This document shows positions 1 to 7,100 of a DNA stretch of 21,009 nt, in pieces; positions within the stretch are counted from its first letter, which is position 1; each line of letters starts with the position of its first letter. The translations under genes were made by a program, and so were the position numbers. Under the pieces are notes generated by a model. It did not search any database. It had not been told where the DNA came from and saw only the letters and a program-made list of their open reading frames with translations. The stretch spans positions 10,437 to 31,445 of the forward strand of contig NW_003142802.1 of assembly GCF_000003605.2 (NCBI RefSeq). The letters run 5' to 3'. Origin of the DNA: Saccoglossus kowalevskii (lineage: Eukaryota; Hemichordata; Enteropneusta; Harrimaniidae).

Positions 1-1014
1 TCAACACAATCAGGAAAAGAAACCCAGACAACCATGTTGTATTTCTGTTGAATACATTTTGTAGCAGTGCGTCACTTCGGAATATTGTCTAAAATAAAAT
101 ATTCAATCCCAGCCAAATCTAGGTCAAAGGGTCAGATTGCGTGCATATAATTATAGATAGTTAAAACAAAAAGTATTTGAACTTTTGACGGTTGTTCAAC
201 ATCTATGCACGGTTACTAAACTAGTAACCGTGATCTATGAAAACCAGAAAATTTTTAGTAGTCCGAATTGTTGCACGGTCGAAAATAAAACGGAAATTGA
301 CCGGTCAAAAGCGGAAGCGGTCAAGAAGTTTGGGGGAAATGAGTACAGTACTTCTTTGTTTGATGAAGCGATGCTGATGCCACATTGTCGCCATAATGAG
401 GCCACAATGAAGCGAAGCGATAATCGCCTAACTTTTTAATGTCGCGACATTGAAGCGATGCTGAAGCCATAACAATGCCATAATGATGCGATGCTGGAGC
501 GAAGCTGACGCTGAAGTGAAGCCAAAGCTTCCGCGAGAACTGTACTGTATCTTTAATTATCTAATTTTGGTGAATATTTTTGTCATTTTTGGTAAAAAAT
601 GATATTTTCTTATTAAAAACCAAAATCATTTATGGTGAAAAATGATATTTTTGAATTCTTGTTGAAAACAGCAAGTCTCATTGCATTGATACTATACGTA
701 TTGTTCATTTTCTATGATATCTTCTGTTCTTTAATTGAAATGTGCATTGCTAACAGCGGAGCTATCTCAGCCGAGAGGCTGCTTGTTTCATCACAAATTC
801 ACAAATAGTCCTGTTTATACATTTATACTGCACAGACAAAAATAACAAGATTTTTGAGTAAAAACTGAAAATTGACTCAAATTTTGTCTGTTGGATTATA
901 AAAAAAAAATTGCAAAAAAATTTGGATAAGAAAGTCTTGTGGTGAAAAGGTTAAGCTTCTTTATCACATATAACCATAGTATCTATCTTTATTTATATCT
1001 CCTGTTTTGTTTAG
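1..1014. other. LRP1 intron (3' part); degenerate GCGATGCTGAAGC-type repeat
   Basis: No EGF-like coding signature appears in any frame here, so the window probably opens inside an intron. Around 365-535 there is a degenerate simple repeat built from GAAGCGATGCTGA and GCCATAATGA variants. It keeps the 84-residue frame at 185-439 open, and that frame resembles no protein I know. The intron ends at the 3' splice site before 1015. Confidence 0.6.
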
Positions 1015-1138
1015 GTGAATCAGCTCAGTGTTCTTGTAAACCTCTCTTCTCTGGAACTTCCTGCCTCGATGACCTGTGTGAAGGAATTTGTCAGAATGGT
1101 GGTGTATGTTTTGACAATGATGGTGCAATAAACTGCAA
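1015..1138 (+). CDS. LRP1: LRP1 exon: end of one EGF repeat, start of the next
   Basis: The 3' splice site is TTTTGTTTAG before 1015 and the 5' splice site is AA|GTAAGT after 1138. The exon begins in phase 1, so one base of the first codon comes from an exon upstream of this window, and it ends in phase 2. It encodes [16 protein letters not shown], the last three cysteines of an EGF-like repeat, then the first four cysteines of the next repeat ([12 protein letters not shown]...INC). The intron falls between Cys4 and Cys5, and the later EGF exons repeat this layout. Confidence 0.88.
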
Positions 1139-4100
1139 GTAAGTACATTGTACTTTGGATTGTGAACTAACTGACCAGACTCCGATACTGACCAGCCCAC
1201 TCTGATACCACTGACCAGCCCACTCTGATACCAACTGACCAGCCCACTCTGATACCAACTGACCAGCCCACTCTGATACCAACTGACCAGCCCACTCTGA
1301 TGACATTTATTTACTCTTTTATTCTGCATGTCTGCCCAATATGTTTCATCAAATTTAAGATAGACTGCTGCTCAAGAGTTTATTTTACATATGTTCATAT
1401 TTTAGTGGCTATCGCAATGGCAATATTTTGTGTCCCTGTTTGGTAGGTGGAGTTTTTGTTTCAATATTTTTTGAGAAAAAAATGCATAAAATACCATTTT
1501 TAGCATAGACCACAAAGAAAACAGATTTTCCATTAAAAACTCACTAAAATCATTGTGAATTTGTTAATACTGCTAGACATCAAAAAAATAGCTTATCATA
1601 CACTATGCATCTTTCTTTACCATATTTCAAAGAGTAAAATAAATTTTTAATATTTAGATCTATCTTGCCATAGAAAAGAATTTAAAAATTCTCTAAAACA
1701 GACAAAACATGTCATCTTATTGGTTTTCTCTAAACGGTGAGTACGGTGACCCAATATTTTGGTTTCATTTTTTCAATCCATGTAACAATATTTTTACTTT
1801 TGTATATAATAGTGTTTACCTTAACACCACATACTTTTCAACAGTATCATGTGACGTACTCTGTTCAATCACAATTTGATTTCAGTTGCACTGAAGAATA
1901 CGGTGGTCGTTATTGCGATCATGCAAAAGCCCACCCTGATGAATGTGAATGTAAGCATGGAGATTGCGTTTATGATAAAACGTCAGAAACGAAGATGGCA
2001 GTGTGCAAGTGAGTAATTATTGTAATAATGTCGTCTGATGTATTGAACATGTTTACGTCTGTAAATGTACTGCATGATGTACAATAAATAAATTATTCAC
2101 CTTTCTAAGGTCAATATGTTTTATCAGAATGATTGGCAGGTGCAATAATATTGTAGCACTTTATGTACAATAAGTATAATATTAACCTGTATTTTATGTA
2201 CAATAAGTATAATATTGACCTGTATTTTATGTGCATAATAGAATGGTCATAATTTTTTTTGCATAAAACAATAGTAAATATATTTTACTGATATTGCTTG
2301 GCAATATTCAAATTTTCAAGGATTAAAAAACAGTAGATTGCCAGAAATTCACTTAAAATAATTGATGAAAACACACTTTTTAGATTATGTTTATGCACAG
2401 AAAATAAATATTTGCCAATAAATTTTATGATATAGGTGTCCACGAATAAGGTTATGCTAATACAGAAATGAACATACTGACAATGCTGCAAATCATCTTG
2501 TGGTACAGTCAACTTGACTTGAAAAAAACTCCTATAATTTGTTCATAAATTTTGAACTGTACCGACTTACAATATATTTTTATTTGGTCTAAAATTATCA
2601 ATAAAATTTTAGAAATACGCAAAAAAAATACACAAAATGTTGCACCAAATTTTGGAGGGGAAAATTATTAATAATGGTTTTCAAAATGTTAATGAAATAT
2701 TTGTTGCATTTGTTCTATAGGTGTTATTTTGGATGGGAAGGTCCTAGCTGTGAATACAAGTCTTGTGAAGGATACTGTAAAAATAGCGGTACATGTAGCA
2801 AGACAAATAATAAACTGAAATGCAGGTAATTTACCTCACATTAGTTTCAGTTTCATTTCATGTGAATTGCTAAATCTGAAATAATTAAATCCTTTGGGTT
2901 TTGGGTCTATGATCAAATCTACTGAGAATTGAGTGTTGTAGTCTGTTACGTTATTTACTATATCAAAAGCAAACTGGCTCCTTAAAAAATATACCGTTAT
3001 TCCAGAGTATAAGCCAAGGGGCCTGAACATGAAAAATCAGGAAAATTAGGGGTTGGTCTTCTACTCGAGGATCATCTCAGATGGTGGGTTTAAAATTGAA
3101 CCATCTTCCAAACCACTAAAAATCCTCCAAATTACATTTTTCGTTCACATTGCTGGTCTCAGAGAAATATTGTCTTTTTGAGGAAAAAAATGTGAAACGA
3201 GTCTATAAACAACCTTCCTCTCTAGCGAATATTAATATTTTTTAATGTTAACCTGTTCAATGATGGTAAGTGAGTGAAATGTTCTGTTCTATTTTTTTTC
3301 AGCTGTACAGCTGAGTTTTCTGGAAACCAATGTGAATTGAAAAAAGCATCAGAAGAGTTATGTGAACACTTGAATTGTGGTCTTTATGGAATCTGTGTTC
3401 ACACTGATGGAGGGGATGTTGTCTGCCAGTAAGTATGATTAGCACTCTCTAGTGGTGGTTTTATAAGCCAGCATAAAGTGCATGTAGTCATGAATGAATG
3501 TGACTTACTGTAAAATCTGTATTAGAAGCTGCGGCTTCTATTAAAATGGTACAATGCAACAGAGGGGATGCAGCTTCTATTAGAGCATTTACACATATTA
3601 GAAACAATGAATTTTTGGTTCCCAAATGTTTAAAAAGAATGGGTGCGGCTTCAATTATGGATGCGGCTTCTAATACAGATTTTACGGCCTTTATGAGAAA
3701 GGTTTTATTTTGTTAGTGAAGGCAAGCATTGTAATATAAGGTTATTGCGAAGATATTACAAATTATACACACAAAAAATGTAGTACAGCGATCATATTGG
3801 GAGACATGTAACAGAGGGTTACTTCAGAAGTATTTCGTAAGTTACAACATCTGTGACGTGACCCAAAATAATTAAGTTACAGATTTCATTATCAGTGCGC
3901 ATGTGTGTGTGTGTGTCATTATCCATATTAAAATCAAGAAACGCAGAAACTTGTTGTGGAAACTGTAATGGAATTTCATATAAAATGAAAAGCACATTTT
4001 TATGACATTCAAATTTATTTTTTGAGGTATAATAATATAAATATTGGAAAACTCTGCCAAATAAACAATATGCAAAATCATTCTGCCAACTTTAACACAT

Positions 4101-7100
4101 CATTTTGATTTTATGGACATTTTAAGTATCTTAAAATGCAAACTTTTTTTGGAACAAACAATTATATATTCAACCAGCCGACCAATTTACATTTTCAACT
4201 TTCCAAAATGAAACATTTACAATTGTTTTAATAGTTTCACAAAGAATAACAGAGACAGAAACATTAAGTACATTCACATGTCGGCAACACAAATGTCACA
4301 ACGTATTGAAAAGAATTAGCTAATAGTGCCAGAGAAACATCATGCAGAATCACAATATGTACCGTACTTATCCGGGTAAGAGCCCATGTCTGGGCAAACG
4401 CCACCCCCCACGGTACTGTAAAAATGTGAATTAATTGAAATACCATGTTATCAGTGCCAGATTTGTAATGTCCTCCAACAAAATAATATTAATTTTACTT
4501 TTGAACATTTATGAAGTGAATTACAGCAGGCACAAACATGATCAGTATAACTGTAACTAAGGCAACTGCAAATAAAATAACTTTCTTTCTGTAGTCTTAA
4601 CAATGTTGCAATATGAACAAAAATAAGTGGGACTTGGGAAGTGGAATTGTCACAAAATGTAGCAAATTGTTTTCATAAAATTAGAATATTTGATAATGTA
4701 GCTTCAATAAGAAAGTCCCTATTGCAATTTTCATGGGAAAATTTGCTAACTTCTGTATGAATGAATCTTATTTGCGCCTGCTGTAACACAAATAAGTGCC
4801 AAATATATGTCCATAACATTGATGGATGTGTTCTATTTTTTTTTAGCTGTAATGACGATTGGGACGGGTCGAATTGTGATCAACCCATTCATGGAACAGC
4901 TGATGAACAAAAAAGTTCTGATTCATCAAGTAAGTTGAAATCCACTTATTACATTGTCCATTGCATCACCATCTTGACAATACTAAAGGTGGCTTCACCT
5001 GAATCCTCACAAAACTGATATACACTAAATAACTAGAACGTTTCTAAAAATTGTTAAGGTTGGAAGTCAATTATCCCAACTGCTTAGACATTTTAGACTG
5101 TCTTGGGAATATTTCTTTTTTGAATCCAAATGGCAGTTATTTTTAATGCATCCAGGTTTCATGTAAAACACAATGTATTTTCCATTCGTTGTACACACAG
5201 TTGAGGAACCATATCAGATACCACATGGCACATACATAGACCAGTGCCATCTAATGCAAGTCAATATATGTATCAGTATTACTCTTGTCCCATCTACAGT
5301 CCTTTATAATTATGGTTTGACAATACAAATGAATCTTTACTCAACTAGTACTTATTCCTGTACAAGTACACCTGTATAGTATTTTTCTATTATTTTCCCA
5401 GCATCCATTGCTGTAGCAGTACCCATAATATTACTCGTTATTGTAATCATTATTATACTTGGAATAATACTGTACAGAAGAAGAGCAAGGTATGTCATTT
5501 ACATATGACCTTTGACCCTGTATATTTGTATATGTTCTGACAAAAACTGAAATTGTTAAATATAAATGTGAGTTTTTTATAACAAGTTTTTTGTCACAGT
5601 GGTTCAAAATTCTATTTGAAAATTTTTGTCCTAACAGAGAAAGTGCACTGTCATCAAATCTGCAAATTGTATTATGCTCTTATTGTTCTTCTGTTCTCTG
5701 ATTGGTCTTTACACGTACTACGTGATAGTTCTTTTTCAAATGCAGTTTTTATGAGCTTGCCTATAAATATGCATTTTGCTTTTAGCAGTTCTCTAAAAAT
5801 TGGCTCCTGCTAAAATTTTGGGTTGTACACAATTCAAACAACAGTGCCACTTTAAAAAATGACAAATACTAGTTGGAGATAAGTATTTTTCTTGGCTCAA
5901 TGCCAAAATTATTCCTCTTTTTGTAGTCAATATCAAGGATTCCAGCATAAACGTATGAAGAACGGTGGAGGAGCCACAAATGTTGAAATTGGAAATCCAA
6001 CATTTTTATACGACCAAACAGAAGATGATGATGGTGCCCCGGATTTACTTGATACAGGATTTAATCTAGACCCAGATAAGGTAACTATTATCATCCATTT
6101 TACAATTATCTGTTTATTCTGTCTGTCTTCAAGTCTGGTCGATGAAATCAAAGACAAAGGTTATCATGATTCAGGTTTCATTTTGAGTATGTTATGTAGC
6201 AGCTTAAAATTCAACATATTTGATATTATCATTTTGGCTGTAGTATTAGAGTTTATTAATCCTGTTTTTATTAATCCTGCTCAGTAAAATGGAAAAAGTC
6301 AAGTCATCAAAATTTGTGTAAATAATTTTTCAATATTTAACTACTGAAAAATACTTTGTTTTAGCTGGAATTAATTGTCGCTGAAAAGCTTTTTAGGGTG
6401 TTTTGTATGTAATTTAATTTTACTGATTTTTGACAAATTAAATGTAAAATACAGGGAAAAAAGGTATATTCACTGGATTTTATTTTCACTAAATATTCCT
6501 TCAGTGAAAATAGCGAAAATAAATTACTTTATTGTGATTTAATTCTTTTCTTTCAGTCTTTCACTGAAAAAATAATTGATGGCCAAATCGATCACTTCAT
6601 CATTCATGATATATTTTGCTTTCAATTCAAACGACAAATTAGTAACATGCTCTAATACTTAACAAAAAGTTTATTTTATCCATATTATCATTTTGAGCGT
6701 ATACATTGTATATTTGGAATTTGCCTGTATAGTCAACTATAGCAATGAAATTCCATAAAATGATTGTAAATAAATTGCCCAAACTAACGTACTTTGAATT
6801 TTCTTGTATTGATATTAATCAGTCAGTTATCTGTGGAAATGAAACTTTCTTTCTATTCTGACGATGGTGATAAATCAGGGTGTTTTGAAGCAAAACTACG
6901 AATTTTATAATTTCAGCTGACATCCAAAACACAAATTTTGTATGTTTTCAGACAATCACTTCAAATGTAGAAAGACATAACATTATTGTTCCAGTGAAAT
7001 GAGCCTGAACTTGGTGTTTGAATAGTAGTTCAGATGGTTGGGTGTTTACTTAAAACCCTGTGATTCCTTGGTTTAAGAACAGACACAGCTAGCATACTGT

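Noticed and set aside
964..1329. Minus-strand 121-codon and 71-codon frames with an 8-residue repeat (SEWAGQLV type).
   Set aside because: The frames stay open only because the 24-bp minisatellite is a multiple of three. They overlap an LRP1 coding exon on the other strand.
3872..4081. Minus-strand frame through the (GT)n tract.
   Set aside because: The frame contains a His-Thr run from the microsatellite and otherwise AT-driven residues. It lies within an LRP1 intron.
5892..6287. Open frame starting [10 protein letters not shown] as a separate gene.
   Set aside because: Only 5927-6080 is exon. The flanks are intron read through, shown by the 3' splice site at 5926, the donor at 6081 and the alignment with the LRP1 tail.
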